Assembly: GCA_945869715.1 (NCBI GenBank)
Contig: CAMBPP010000029.1
Span: forward strand, 1 to 13,584
DNA: 13,584 nucleotides
Direction of reading: 5' to 3'
Source: Bifidobacterium breve
GTDB taxonomy: Bacteria; Actinomycetota; Acidimicrobiia; Acidimicrobiales; Ilumatobacteraceae
Of the stretch, positions 1-6,763 are shown piece after piece. Position numbers and translations under genes: made by a program. Numbering within the stretch: position 1 is the first letter of the stretch; the number at the start of each line of letters is the position of its first letter. The notes beneath the pieces are model-generated. The model was not told the DNA's origin and did not search any database. It saw only the letters and a list, made by a program, of their open reading frames with translations.

Positions 1-1417
1 CGGTATCGCGCACTGCTTGTGTAATTTCACCTGTAGCCACGCTGTTGGCTGCTGCAGTCATTTCTCGGGCGTTGTGCTCGGCAGAAGATTCGGGGTCATA
101 CACAACAAGGCAAGCAAGGGCTTCGGGCATTGAGCAGGTGGGAACAACGCGGATGTCTTTGGTGGCGAGTTCAGCAACTTGCAGCGCCACGGGAATGATG
201 TTTTTATTATTTGGCAAGAGAACAACTTGTTGTGCATTCATATGTTCAACAGCGTCAAGCAACTCTGCTGTTGATGGGTTGAGTGTTTGACCACCCGAAA
301 TGACGCCGTGAACACCAAGTTGCCCAAAGAGCTCGGCGATTCCGTCTCCACTGGCAACCGCCACTACCGCACATGTAACTGGCGGCAAAGAGGAAGAGGA
401 ACGTGCAATTGCATGAACACCAGTGCCCCGCACATGCTCATCACGTTTTGCATGCTCTTCTGCAACTTCTTCAAAGAGGTCGGTAACACGAATAGCGCGT
501 GGCCGTCCGCCTAGTGATAGGGGTGCCTCAATAGCTGCACCAATGTCGTTGGTATGCACGTGGCAGTTGTACAAACCGTCGCCACCCACCACCACAATGG
601 AGTCGCCAATTTCACCCCATGCATTTTTGAAATCTTTAGCAAATGCATCGTCGAGGTCAAGCAGGAACATCACCTCGTAGCGCAATTCACTCACATCTAC
701 TTCGCCACTTTTTACTTCGTGGGTAATGGCATCTAAATCGGGGCCGGCTTCTTCGCTCGGCTCTGGCAGTGCTTCTCCGTCGATGACATGCATCGCAGAG
801 TCGAGTAGCAACAAGAAACCAGCGCCACCGGCGTCGACAACCCCGGCCTGCTTGAGGACGGGTAACTGTTCTGGCGTGTTTGCTAACGCAGCACGACCAG
901 CGACGCGAGCGCTGTACAACACGGCGCGTAACGAACCGCCACCGTCGGCTGCAATTACTGCGGCATCGGCAGACTCACGCACCACAGTAAGAATGGTTCC
1001 TTCAATGGGTTTCAACACTGCGTCATATGCGGCAACCGAGGCCGCTTTCAACGCCTCAGCAAGTTTTGCGCCGCTCACTTCTGTCACCGTAGAGAAGGTT
1101 CCGGCAATGCCGCGCAAAATTTGCGACAAAATAACGCCACTATTTCCACGCGCTCCCATGAGCGAGCCATAGCTAATTGCCTGGCACGTATCTGCGAAGG
1201 TGTCAGGCGCCCCATCGAGTTCGGCGACCACCGCGTCGAGCGTGCGTGACATATTGGTACCGGTATCGCCATCGGGAACGGGGTACACATTGAGTCGGTT
1301 GATGCCCGCGGCATGTGCCTTCATCGTGTCGCGGAAGGTCACGACAGTCTGGCGGAGATGGTCGGCTGACAGCCGATCGAGTGTGGGCACGTGGCTAAGA
1401 GTAACGATTTCGGGCAC
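1..1417 (-). CDS. DAK2-domain protein, FakA/YloV type (3' end cut by window)
   Basis: The visible 472 residues begin with a DhaL/DAK2 kinase-like domain: the Asp-rich motif PVPDGDTGTNM at residues 46-56, followed by GARGNSG at 88-94, the signature that binds Mg-ATP in dihydroxyacetone kinase L subunits and in FakA. In Firmicutes FakA phosphorylates FakB-bound fatty acids; that role here is inferred from family membership. The remainder, including a middle domain with YEVMFLLD and a DegV-like glycine-rich segment, matches the multi-domain YloV/FakA layout; the C terminus lies outside the window. The start is GTG 1417, because an in-frame TAG lies upstream (at about 1440) and an AGG stands 6 nt before the GTG. 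The gene is divergent from rpmB; in many Firmicutes yloV lies near rpmB in the same direction. No FakB or Asp23/YloU gene is visible here. The family assignment is firm, the substrate is not. Confidence 0.9.
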   Translation of the reverse strand, partial: MPEIVTLSHVPTLDRLSADHLRQTVVTFRDTMKAHAAGINRLNVYPVPDGDTGTNMSRTLDAVVAELDGAPDTFADTCQAISYGSLMGARGNSGVILSQILRGIAGTFSTVTEVSGAKLAEALKAASVAAYDAVLKPIEGTILTVVRESADAAVIAADGGGSLRAVLYSARVAGRAALANTPEQLPVLKQAGVVDAGGAGFLLLLDSAMHVIDGEALPEPSEEAGPDLDAITHEVKSGEVDVSELRYEVMFLLDLDDAFAKDFKNAWGEIGDSIVVVGGDGLYNCHVHTNDIGAAIEAPLSLGGRPRAIRVTDLFEEVAEEHAKRDEHVRGTGVHAIARSSSSLPPVTCAVVAVASGDGIAELFGQLGVHGVISGGQTLNPSTAELLDAVEHMNAQQVVLLPNNKNIIPVALQVAELATKDIRVVPTCSMPEALACLVVYDPESSAEHNAREMTAAANSVATGEITQAVRDT

Positions 1418-1436
1418 GGTGTACCTATTTAGCGCA

Positions 1437-1461
1437 ATTTCCTAGTTGGGGTCTAGGAAAT
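1437..1461. promoter_or_regulatory. Perfect 9-bp inverted repeat in the divergent fakA-like/rpmB intergenic region (candidate operator)
   Basis: The left arm ATTTCCTAG (1437-1445) and right arm CTAGGAAAT (1453-1461) are exact reverse complements, separated by 7 nt (TTGGGGT). It lies in the 66-bp region between the two divergent start codons. A possible rpmB -35 (TTGGGG, 1446-1451) falls in the spacer, so a bound dimer would block that promoter. There is no T-tract, and two genes diverge from it, so an operator is more likely than a terminator. The identity of any regulator is unknown. Confidence 0.5.
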
Positions 1462-1469
1462 CTTGCTGT

Positions 1470-1475
1470 TAGAGT
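1470..1475 (+). promoter_or_regulatory. Candidate -10 box for rpmB (near-leaderless)
   Basis: TAGAGT fits the actinobacterial TANNNT -10 consensus and ends 8 nt before the rpmB ATG. A weak -35-like TTGGGG (1446-1451) stands 18 nt upstream. Transcription starting 6-7 nt downstream would leave a 1-2 nt leader. No Shine-Dalgarno sequence is visible before this ATG. Confidence 0.5.
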
Positions 1476-1483
1476 CATGCCGT

Positions 1484-1678
1484 ATGTCGTCAAGGTGTGA
1501 AGTTTGCGGAAAAGGTCCATCGTGGGGCATGTCAGTGTCGCACTCTCACGTGCGTACCAAGCGTCGTTGGAACCCGAACATTCAGCGCATCCGTGCCGTT
1601 ATTTCAGGCACCACCCGTCGCATCAACGTTTGCACCGGCTGCATCAAGTCGGGCAAGGTCGTTAAGGCCGGTCAATAG
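1484..1678 (+). CDS. rpmB: 50S ribosomal protein L28
   Basis: This 64-residue protein is a normal-length bacterial L28, a large-subunit ribosomal protein. It opens with MSSRCEVCGKGP and has the conserved core with SHSHVRTKRRWNPN (residues 19-32). Two Cys pairs, C5/C8 and C50/C53, make this the zinc-binding 'C+' form of L28; some actinobacteria also carry a Cys-free paralogue used under zinc starvation, which is not seen here. The ATG at 1484 gives the canonical N terminus; an in-frame TTG at 1463 would add seven residues that are not family-like. A 4-nt gap to the next gene indicates co-transcription with the cold-shock-like protein. Confidence 0.97.
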   Translation: MSSRCEVCGKGPSWGMSVSHSHVRTKRRWNPNIQRIRAVISGTTRRINVCTGCIKSGKVVKAGQ

Positions 1679-1682
1679 ACCA

Positions 1683-1904
1683 ATGCAAGGGATCGTCAAA
1701 GCGTACGACCCAGGCTCCGGCGACGGAGTCATCATGTGCGATACCGACCTCGCCGACTACATCCTTGCGCCTAATGCGCTCGAGGGTTCCCTCTTTCGGA
1801 TGTTGCGTCAAGGTCAACGAGTGGTTTTCACACTCGATGAAAACGGGCGTGCCACACGTCTCAGCCTTGGCTCTGAATCTGACATGGCAACTCCTGGGTC
1901 GTAA
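1683..1904 (+). CDS. Small cold-shock-domain-like protein with degenerate RNP motifs
   Basis: The 73-residue protein aligns along its length with the cold-shock OB fold: GIVKAYDP (3-10) matches the GTVKWFN strand, GDGVI (13-17) the RNP1 site (normally GFGFI), ADYILAPNAL (24-33) the RNP2 site (normally DVFVHFSAI), and FRMLRQGQRVVFTLDENGRA the last strands. The aromatic residues that stack on single-stranded nucleic acid in CspA (the Trp, and the Phe/His of RNP1 and RNP2) are mostly missing, so nucleic-acid binding is doubtful or altered. It starts 4 nt after the rpmB stop and is presumably co-transcribed with it, which suggests a ribosome- or translation-linked role (inference). Reading the longer open frame from 1497 would run through rpmB and is not credible. 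Fold assignment is moderately sure; function is unknown. Confidence 0.75.
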   Translation: MQGIVKAYDPGSGDGVIMCDTDLADYILAPNALEGSLFRMLRQGQRVVFTLDENGRATRLSLGSESDMATPGS

Positions 1905-1913
1905 CATTTCTCT

Positions 1914-1942
1914 TTGACGTCACTTGTACGTAAGAATATGTC
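1914..1942 (+). promoter_or_regulatory. Candidate pckG promoter with TGACGTCA palindrome
   Basis: TTGACG (1914-1919) is a good -35 match and lies 10 nt after the preceding stop codon. An AT-rich stretch with TAAGAAT and TATGTC (1931-1942) could be the -10. The perfect 8-bp palindrome TGACGTCA (1915-1922) overlaps the -35. The exact -10 is ambiguous. The resulting leader of about 55-60 nt contains the pckG Shine-Dalgarno. Confidence 0.35.
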
Positions 1943-1988
1943 ATCCCCCAATTCACTCGATGCCGGCGCGCCGACATTGGCTTCACAC

Positions 1989-1993
1989 AGGAG
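1989..1993 (+). promoter_or_regulatory. Ribosome binding site of pckG
   Basis: AGGAG lies 8 nt before the ATG at 2002. It decides the start: the open frame continues upstream for 26 more codons, but those have no ribosome binding site and do not look like the family. Confidence 0.75.
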
Positions 1994-2001
1994 TGCCCAC
2001 T

Positions 2002-3792
2002 ATGAGCGCCACCACAACTAACACAAAGTTAAAATCATGGATAGATGAGTGGGCCGCAATTTTGCAACCTCAAAACATTCACTGGTGCGACGGAACCGCC
2101 GACGAGTACAACCAACTGTGCCAGTCACTAGTTGATGCGGGAACCTTCACCAAGCTCGATGAGGCAAAGCGCCCCAACAGTTATTACGCGCACTCCGACC
2201 CGGGCGACGTTGCACGTGTCGAAGATCGCACCTTTATTTGTTCAGCTAATGAATCTGACGCTGGCCCTAACAACAACTGGCGTCAGCCAGAAGTAATGCG
2301 TGGCGAAATGAAGTCACTCTACGCCGGCGCCATGAAGGGTCGCACGATGTACGTGGTGCCCGTCTCAATGGGCCCACTTGGTTCACCCATCGCACATATT
2401 GGTGTTCAGCTCACCGACTCTGCGTATGTTGCAGTGAGCATGCGCATTATGACCCGTATGGGGCAAGGCGCACTCGACGTACTCGGCAACAGCCAATGGG
2501 TTCCTTGCGTTCACTCTGTTGGTGCGCCACTCGCGTCAGGTCAGGCCGATTCTTCATGGCCATGCAACCCCGACAACAAGTACATCGTTCACTTCCCTGA
2601 GACACGTGAAATTTGGAGCTTTGGTTCGGGCTACGGCGGCAACGCATTGCTCGGCAAGAAGTGCTTCGCATTGCGCATTGCGTCTGTTATGGCGCGTGAC
2701 GATGGTTGGCTTGCCGAGCACATGCTCATTTTGAAACTCACCAACCCGCAGGGTATTGCTAAATATATTGCGGCCGCATTCCCATCGGCTTGTGGCAAGA
2801 CCAACCTCGCCATGCTTGTTCCTACCATTCCAGGTTGGAAGGCAGAAACTATTGGTGACGATATTTGCTGGATGAAATTTGGTGAAGATGGTCGCCTGTA
2901 CGCCATCAACCCAGAAGCTGGCTTCTTTGGTGTTGCACCGGGAACCGGCTACGACACCAATGCCAATGCAATGGAAACATTGTGGGGCAACTCGCTCTTC
3001 ACCAACACAGCACTCACCCCAGACGGCGACGTGTGGTGGGAAGGCATGAGCGATACCGCTCCTGCGCGCGCCATCGACTGGAGGGGCAATGCCTGGACTC
3101 CAGAAACAGAAACTCCAGCAGCGCACCCCAATGCACGCTTTACCGCACCAGCAGAACAGTGCCCATCAATTGCGGCTGAATGGGAGGATCCGAAGGGCGT
3201 GCCCATCTCGGCAATTCTCTTTGGTGGCCGTCGTCGCACCACGGTTCCTCTTGTTACCCAGGCATTCAACTGGGAGCACGGCGTATTCCTTGGCTCCATC
3301 ATGGCTTCCGAGACCACTGCTGCTCAGGCTGGCGCCGTTGGCAACTTGCGATTTGACCCCATGGCAATGCTCCCCTTCTGTGGCTACAACATGGCCGACT
3401 ACTTCGGCCACTGGTTGAAACTGGGAAGCAAAGCTAAGCCAGAGAACCTGCCACAGATCTTCTTTGTGAACTGGTTCCGCCGCGACACCGATGGCCGCTT
3501 CTTGTGGCCGGGATACGGCGAAAACAGCCGCGTTTTGAAGTGGGTGTTCGAGCGCCTCGACGGAACCGCTGGTGCAGTGGAAACTCCTATTGGCAACTTG
3601 CCTGTTGTGAGCGACCTCGATACCTCTGGCTTGAAAGTAGATGCTGCCGACATGAGCACGTTGTTGTCGCTCGACACTGCGGGCTGGCTTGAAGCTGTTC
3701 CACAAATTCGTGAGCACTATGCAACCTTTGGTGCAAAGTTGCCTCAGCAATTAACAGCAGCCCTTGACTCGCTCGAAAAAGCACTCGCCTAA
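2002..3792 (+). CDS. pckG: Phosphoenolpyruvate carboxykinase (GTP)
   Basis: This 596-residue protein is full length for GTP-dependent PEP carboxykinase, the cytosolic enzyme that converts oxaloacetate and GTP to PEP, GDP and CO2 as the committed step of gluconeogenesis. Visible landmarks are RVEDRTFIC near the N terminus, the substrate/Mn loop YGGNALLGKKC (211-221), His240 in AEHM (equivalent of the metal-ligand His), the kinase-1a P-loop FPSACGKTNLA (260-270) with the family's reactive Cys264 and the P-loop Lys266, and kinase-2 GDDICWM (285-291) with the Mn-binding Asp. The segment GGRRRTTVPLV and the C-terminal RRDTDGRFLWPGYGENSR are also typical. The gene is monocistronic: it has its own promoter region upstream and runs tail-to-tail, with only 17 bp between stops, into a minus-strand gene. 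No hairpin terminator is obvious there. All key residues are present. Confidence 0.98.
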   Translation: MSATTTNTKLKSWIDEWAAILQPQNIHWCDGTADEYNQLCQSLVDAGTFTKLDEAKRPNSYYAHSDPGDVARVEDRTFICSANESDAGPNNNWRQPEVMRGEMKSLYAGAMKGRTMYVVPVSMGPLGSPIAHIGVQLTDSAYVAVSMRIMTRMGQGALDVLGNSQWVPCVHSVGAPLASGQADSSWPCNPDNKYIVHFPETREIWSFGSGYGGNALLGKKCFALRIASVMARDDGWLAEHMLILKLTNPQGIAKYIAAAFPSACGKTNLAMLVPTIPGWKAETIGDDICWMKFGEDGRLYAINPEAGFFGVAPGTGYDTNANAMETLWGNSLFTNTALTPDGDVWWEGMSDTAPARAIDWRGNAWTPETETPAAHPNARFTAPAEQCPSIAAEWEDPKGVPISAILFGGRRRTTVPLVTQAFNWEHGVFLGSIMASETTAAQAGAVGNLRFDPMAMLPFCGYNMADYFGHWLKLGSKAKPENLPQIFFVNWFRRDTDGRFLWPGYGENSRVLKWVFERLDGTAGAVETPIGNLPVVSDLDTSGLKVDAADMSTLLSLDTAGWLEAVPQIREHYATFGAKLPQQLTAALDSLEKALA

Positions 3793-3809
3793 CTCGAGAA
3801 CCCTCTTTT

Positions 3810-4178
3810 TTAGCCAACGAGCATGGCGCGGATACCAAGACCCATGAGGAACAAGCTTCCTCCGCCGTACAACAAATACAACTTGCCTTTGAGTTGATTG
3901 CGATATGAGTAAATAATGGCTATTGCAATGATGGCGACAAAACCATAAAATGCGTGGAATTGTGGGAACTCCAGTTTGTAATGGTTGACCAACCCAACAC
4001 CCATGGCTACCTGCACAAATACTGCGACTTCTACAAAGGCAATAAACCACCACAAGGCACGAGTGCGCAAACTTTCAATGCGATGCGCACCTAAAGACCA
4101 CACGCCCGCAAGACCGTTACCGATAATGACGACCCACGTCCAGTTGGCATGAAGATCTTTCAAAAGCAATGCGAGCAC
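3810..4178 (-). CDS. Small four-helix membrane protein, function unknown
   Basis: I do not recognise this 122-residue protein. It has four hydrophobic segments at about residues 13-30, 42-64, 73-91 and 98-118, so it should be an integral inner-membrane protein. His and aromatic residues lie near helix ends (NHYKLEFPQFHAFYG, 65-79), and short Arg/Lys loops (HRIESLRTR, 32-40; YRNQLKGK, 92-99) give orientation cues. There is no signal peptide distinct from the first helix. The start is GTG 4178; a TAGATT box ends exactly 6 nt before it, which supports a leaderless start and an own transcript despite a gap of only 22 nt to the phosphatase gene upstream. Its stop lies 17 bp from that of pckG, facing it. 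Confidence 0.75.
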   Translation of the reverse strand: MLALLLKDLHANWTWVVIIGNGLAGVWSLGAHRIESLRTRALWWFIAFVEVAVFVQVAMGVGLVNHYKLEFPQFHAFYGFVAIIAIAIIYSYRNQLKGKLYLLYGGGSLFLMGLGIRAMLVG

Positions 4179-4184
4179 TCTTGA

Positions 4185-4190
4185 AATCTA
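4185..4190 (-). promoter_or_regulatory. Candidate -10 box, leaderless start of the four-helix membrane protein
   Basis: On the minus strand TAGATT is followed by exactly 6 nt (TCAAGA) and then the GTG start. This matches the TANNNT-N6-start pattern of leaderless actinobacterial transcripts. A GAGGAAA further upstream is about 15 nt or more from the GTG, too far to act as its Shine-Dalgarno. Confidence 0.5.
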
Positions 4191-4200
4191 TCTGATTTCC

Positions 4201-4767
4201 TCAGCGAATGAGGGTGTCGGCTTCGCGGCCCATCTCTTCAATAGTGAATGTTCCCTCATGAATGAGCACTGATGTGACGGAACAGTTATCGAGGCTCTTC
4301 ACTACAAGGCGATCATCGGACAACGCTTCGCCAATGACCACGTTGATGGCAATGAAGTGGCTGAAGATGACAGCATCATGCGGTAGTGCACTCAGAGTGT
4401 TCAAAAGGTCACGTCGATACTGCGTGTAAACATCGCCATCGCTTATTCCTAGTTGCGTCCAAGTGCCAGCCATTGCGCTGCGCAACCATTCCACACGCTC
4501 TTCAAGTGCAATACCTACTGGCGAAGGAATTTCAGCGACACGAGGTTCAATAATTGGAACGGTGTTCCACAGCGCACTCAACGGGCTAGAAGTTTCTTGA
4601 CACCTACGCAACGGACTTGAATACACCGGTAGCGGGCCCAACCCCACTAAGCGTTGCGCAACTTCTACTGATTGCTCTTTGCCCAGATCATCAAGCACTG
4701 GGTCGCGGTCAACATTCCAACCCGCTGCAGCCCTGCCGTGACGCACAAGGTGTAAGCGTACGCTCAC
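4201..4767 (-). CDS. Histidine phosphatase family protein (phosphoglycerate-mutase-like)
   Basis: This 188-residue protein has the histidine phosphatase signature LVRHGRA, with the phospho-accepting His10 flanked by Arg9 and Gly11, a second active-site Arg55 in SPLRRCQET (51-59), an acidic residue Glu79 in VAEIP, and the second catalytic His137 in FSHFIAIN. It should be a cytosolic phosphatase or mutase acting on a small phosphoester; the substrate cannot be told from the motifs. The Phe after His137 replaces the usual Gly, which narrows the pocket edge in comparison with classical mutases. The GTG start overlaps the stop of the PIG-L gene by 4 nt (GTGA), so translation is probably coupled and the two enzymes may act on related substrates. 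Confidence 0.92.
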   Translation of the reverse strand: MSVRLHLVRHGRAAAGWNVDRDPVLDDLGKEQSVEVAQRLVGLGPLPVYSSPLRRCQETSSPLSALWNTVPIIEPRVAEIPSPVGIALEERVEWLRSAMAGTWTQLGISDGDVYTQYRRDLLNTLSALPHDAVIFSHFIAINVVIGEALSDDRLVVKSLDNCSVTSVLIHEGTFTIEEMGREADTLIR

Positions 4768-5561
4768 GAAAAAATCCAGTCTTGTTTCGGTTCAGTTGGA
4801 ACTCCACGCTTCAAAAACCACTCTGTGCCAAAAGCGATGGCAAAAATTTCTGGTGGCATTTTTGATACAAAACTGCTGTCAGTAATTTGGCTGGCATGTT
4901 TGAACAACGACTCACGCTTTTGGTCTAAATAACTACTGACGTCGATGCGATGCGTTAACTCATTTTCCGGCATTCCCATTGGGTTGCCATCGTCGGCTGG
5001 CCCATCAACATCAAATTCTTCACCTTCGGCAACTTCGCCAGAGCCACGTGCCATTTCTTGCAATCGGCGAAAAGAGTCGCGGTTCATTGTTGCTTCATAC
5101 ACTTCGCTCACAGCTGCAATTTCTGCAGCGCGGTAGCCCACTTTGTGCACCGAAATATGATCGGGGTGGCCGTAGTTACCATGCCAGTCGTAAGTGGTGA
5201 GCACCGTTGCGCCATACTTTTTTAAAATTGCAGCAAGCTGTTCTGCAGCTTCTTCCACTGACGCATTCATGAAAGCACGCTTGTCGCTATTTTGTGGCCA
5301 TCCGGTCATTCCACTGTCGTGGTACCCCAGCCACTCCAAATGTTGAATGCCGAGCACTGCGCACGATTCTTGCGTTTCGCGACGCCGCAATTCAGCGAGA
5401 GCTTCCGCATCATCAACGCCAGGCGGACGCTGACCATGTTCACCACCTGTCGCCACTACAAGTACAACCGTGTGTCCTTCTTTCACTGCTCTGGCGAGTG
5501 TTCCCCCTGAAGAAATACTTTCGTCATCGGGGTGAGCATGAAATGCGACAAGTACGCCCAC
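4764..5561 (-). CDS. PIG-L family deacetylase (LmbE/MshB/Mca-like)
   Basis: This 265-residue protein is a zinc-dependent N-acetylglucosamine deacetylase-fold enzyme. The N-terminal AHPDDE motif (residues 9-14) supplies zinc ligands His10 and Asp13 and the catalytic Asp12, and GHPDHI (131-136) supplies the third His; TGGEHG and LGYHDSGM are also family features. Characterised relatives remove acetyl groups from GlcNAc-inositol in mycothiol synthesis (MshB) or cleave mycothiol S-conjugates (Mca); the motif spacing resembles these, but mycothiol genes are not present in the window, so the substrate is open. An acidic, glycine-rich loop (about 175-200) is an insertion-like segment. The start is GTG 5561, 3 nt after the racemase stop; the 3' end overlaps the phosphatase by 4 nt. 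No signal peptide, so cytosolic. Confidence 0.93.
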   Translation of the reverse strand: MGVLVAFHAHPDDESISSGGTLARAVKEGHTVVLVVATGGEHGQRPPGVDDAEALAELRRRETQESCAVLGIQHLEWLGYHDSGMTGWPQNSDKRAFMNASVEEAAEQLAAILKKYGATVLTTYDWHGNYGHPDHISVHKVGYRAAEIAAVSEVYEATMNRDSFRRLQEMARGSGEVAEGEEFDVDGPADDGNPMGMPENELTHRIDVSSYLDQKRESLFKHASQITDSSFVSKMPPEIFAIAFGTEWFLKRGVPTEPKQDWIFS

Positions 5562-5564
5562 GCC

Positions 5565-6722
5565 TCAGGCTTCTTTCACTGCGCCGCTGGCGACAAGTGC
5601 ATCAATATCTGTTGTGGCAAAGCCACAAATTTCAAGCACCTCGCGCGTGTGCTGGCCAGCATGCGCAGGCGTCAACGTGAGTTCGCTCTGTGTGCGAGAA
5701 AAACGTGGAGCAGGCGATGGTTGCATGACGCCACCATGCTCAACAAATGTTTTGCGTTCAACGTTGTGTGGGTGCTGAGCAGCCTGGCTCATTGTGAGTA
5801 CCGGTGCAAAACACACATCGGTTGCCTCCATAATGTCGCACCACTCGCGCTGCGTTTTTGCTGCAAACACTTCAGCGAGACGGGCCTTCAAATGTGGCCA
5901 CTGCGACTTATCCATTTGCTTCGCAAACTCAGCATCACCCTCTAAACCAGTAAGGCGCATGAGTTCCGCGTAAAACTGCGGCTCAATGGAACCGAGCGAA
6001 ACATATTCACCGTCTTTGCACTTGTACACGTCATAAAAATGCGCACCAGTATCGAGCAGGTTGGTTCCGGGCTCATTCTCATTGAACATTCCGACATTTT
6101 TCATTGCCCAGAACATGGTCATGAGTACTGCAGTACCATCGACCATTGCCGTGTCTACTACCTGACCCTTGCCACTTTTTTGAGCTTCGAGCAATGCAGC
6201 CACCACTCCGAGCGCGAGGAACATTCCTCCGCCACCAAAGTCGCCAACCATATTGAGCGGAGGGGTGGGTATTTCACCAGCACGGCCAAAGTGCTTCAAT
6301 GCGCCGGCGAGTGAGATGTAGTTGATGTCGTGACCAGCTGCTGGCCCGTACATGCCGGTTTGACCCCAACCCGTCATGCGGCCAAACACCACTTTCGGGT
6401 TGCGCAACAAACATGCGTCGGGCCCAATGCCTAAACGCTCCATGACGCCAGGTCGAAAACCTTCAATAATTGCATCTGCACCTTCAACCAGAGTTAAGAG
6501 CGTTTCTACTCCTGCGGGGTTTTTCAAATCGATGGCGATGTTGCGACGACCGCGCAACAAAATGTCGAAGTGAGGAGTTTCTGGTGCTGGCCCGCGTACC
6601 GACTGTGCACGTTCAACGCGAATGACCTCGGCTCCAAGATCTGACAACAACATTGCAGCAAAAGGACCCGGCCCGATGCCTGCAATTTCAATGACCCGAT
6701 AACCGCTCAGTGGACCAGCCAT
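5565..6722 (-). CDS. mcr: Alpha-methylacyl-CoA racemase (CaiB/BaiF family III CoA-transferase fold)
   Basis: This 385-residue protein starts MAGPLSGYRVIEIAGIGPGP, nearly the same opening as the Mycobacterium tuberculosis enzyme MCR. The catalytic pair is present: His131 in AGHDINYISL and Asp161 in VGDFGGG, 30 residues apart as His126/Asp156 are in MCR, and Glu247 in GSIEPQFY matches its active-site Glu. The enzyme interconverts (2R)- and (2S)-2-methylacyl-CoA so that methyl-branched fatty acids or sterol side chains can enter beta-oxidation; this role is inferred from the close motif match. It belongs to the class III CoA-transferase fold, but the retained residues argue for racemase rather than transferase. 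A clear AAGGA precedes the ATG. PIG-L follows after 3 nt, so the two are co-transcribed. Cytosolic. Confidence 0.93.
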   Translation of the reverse strand: MAGPLSGYRVIEIAGIGPGPFAAMLLSDLGAEVIRVERAQSVRGPAPETPHFDILLRGRRNIAIDLKNPAGVETLLTLVEGADAIIEGFRPGVMERLGIGPDACLLRNPKVVFGRMTGWGQTGMYGPAAGHDINYISLAGALKHFGRAGEIPTPPLNMVGDFGGGGMFLALGVVAALLEAQKSGKGQVVDTAMVDGTAVLMTMFWAMKNVGMFNENEPGTNLLDTGAHFYDVYKCKDGEYVSLGSIEPQFYAELMRLTGLEGDAEFAKQMDKSQWPHLKARLAEVFAAKTQREWCDIMEATDVCFAPVLTMSQAAQHPHNVERKTFVEHGGVMQPSPAPRFSRTQSELTLTPAHAGQHTREVLEICGFATTDIDALVASGAVKEA

Positions 6723-6730
6723 AATTTCAT

Positions 6731-6735
6731 TCCTT
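6731..6735 (-). promoter_or_regulatory. Ribosome binding site of the racemase gene
   Basis: AAGGA on the minus strand lies 8 nt before the ATG at 6722. It contrasts with four neighbouring genes of the block that lack a well-placed Shine-Dalgarno and carry a TANNNT box instead. It shows that this gene is translated from a leadered or read-through transcript. Confidence 0.65.
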
Positions 6736-6763
6736 TTTCTGTGGATTGTTGATGTAAGAGTTG

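Noticed and set aside
726..1172. Plus-strand 148-codon open frame antisense to the FakA-like gene
   Set aside because: It is low-complexity Ala/Ser-rich sequence typical of the antisense frame of an Ala-rich gene, opposite conserved DhaL motifs.
1497..1904. A 135-codon frame that would join rpmB in a second frame with the cold-shock-like protein
   Set aside because: The first part is out-of-frame rpmB sequence; family alignment starts only at the ATG 1683, 4 nt after the rpmB stop.
2554..3750. Long minus-strand open frames (190 and 194 codons) inside pckG
   Set aside because: They lie fully antisense to a strongly conserved gene, have no recognisable domain, and reflect the codon bias of pckG.
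3770..3812. Possible bidirectional terminator between pckG and the membrane protein (A-run, CTCGAG, T-run)
   Set aside because: The only stems are 3-6 bp and AT-rich or interrupted, so there is no convincing intrinsic terminator despite the six-T run.
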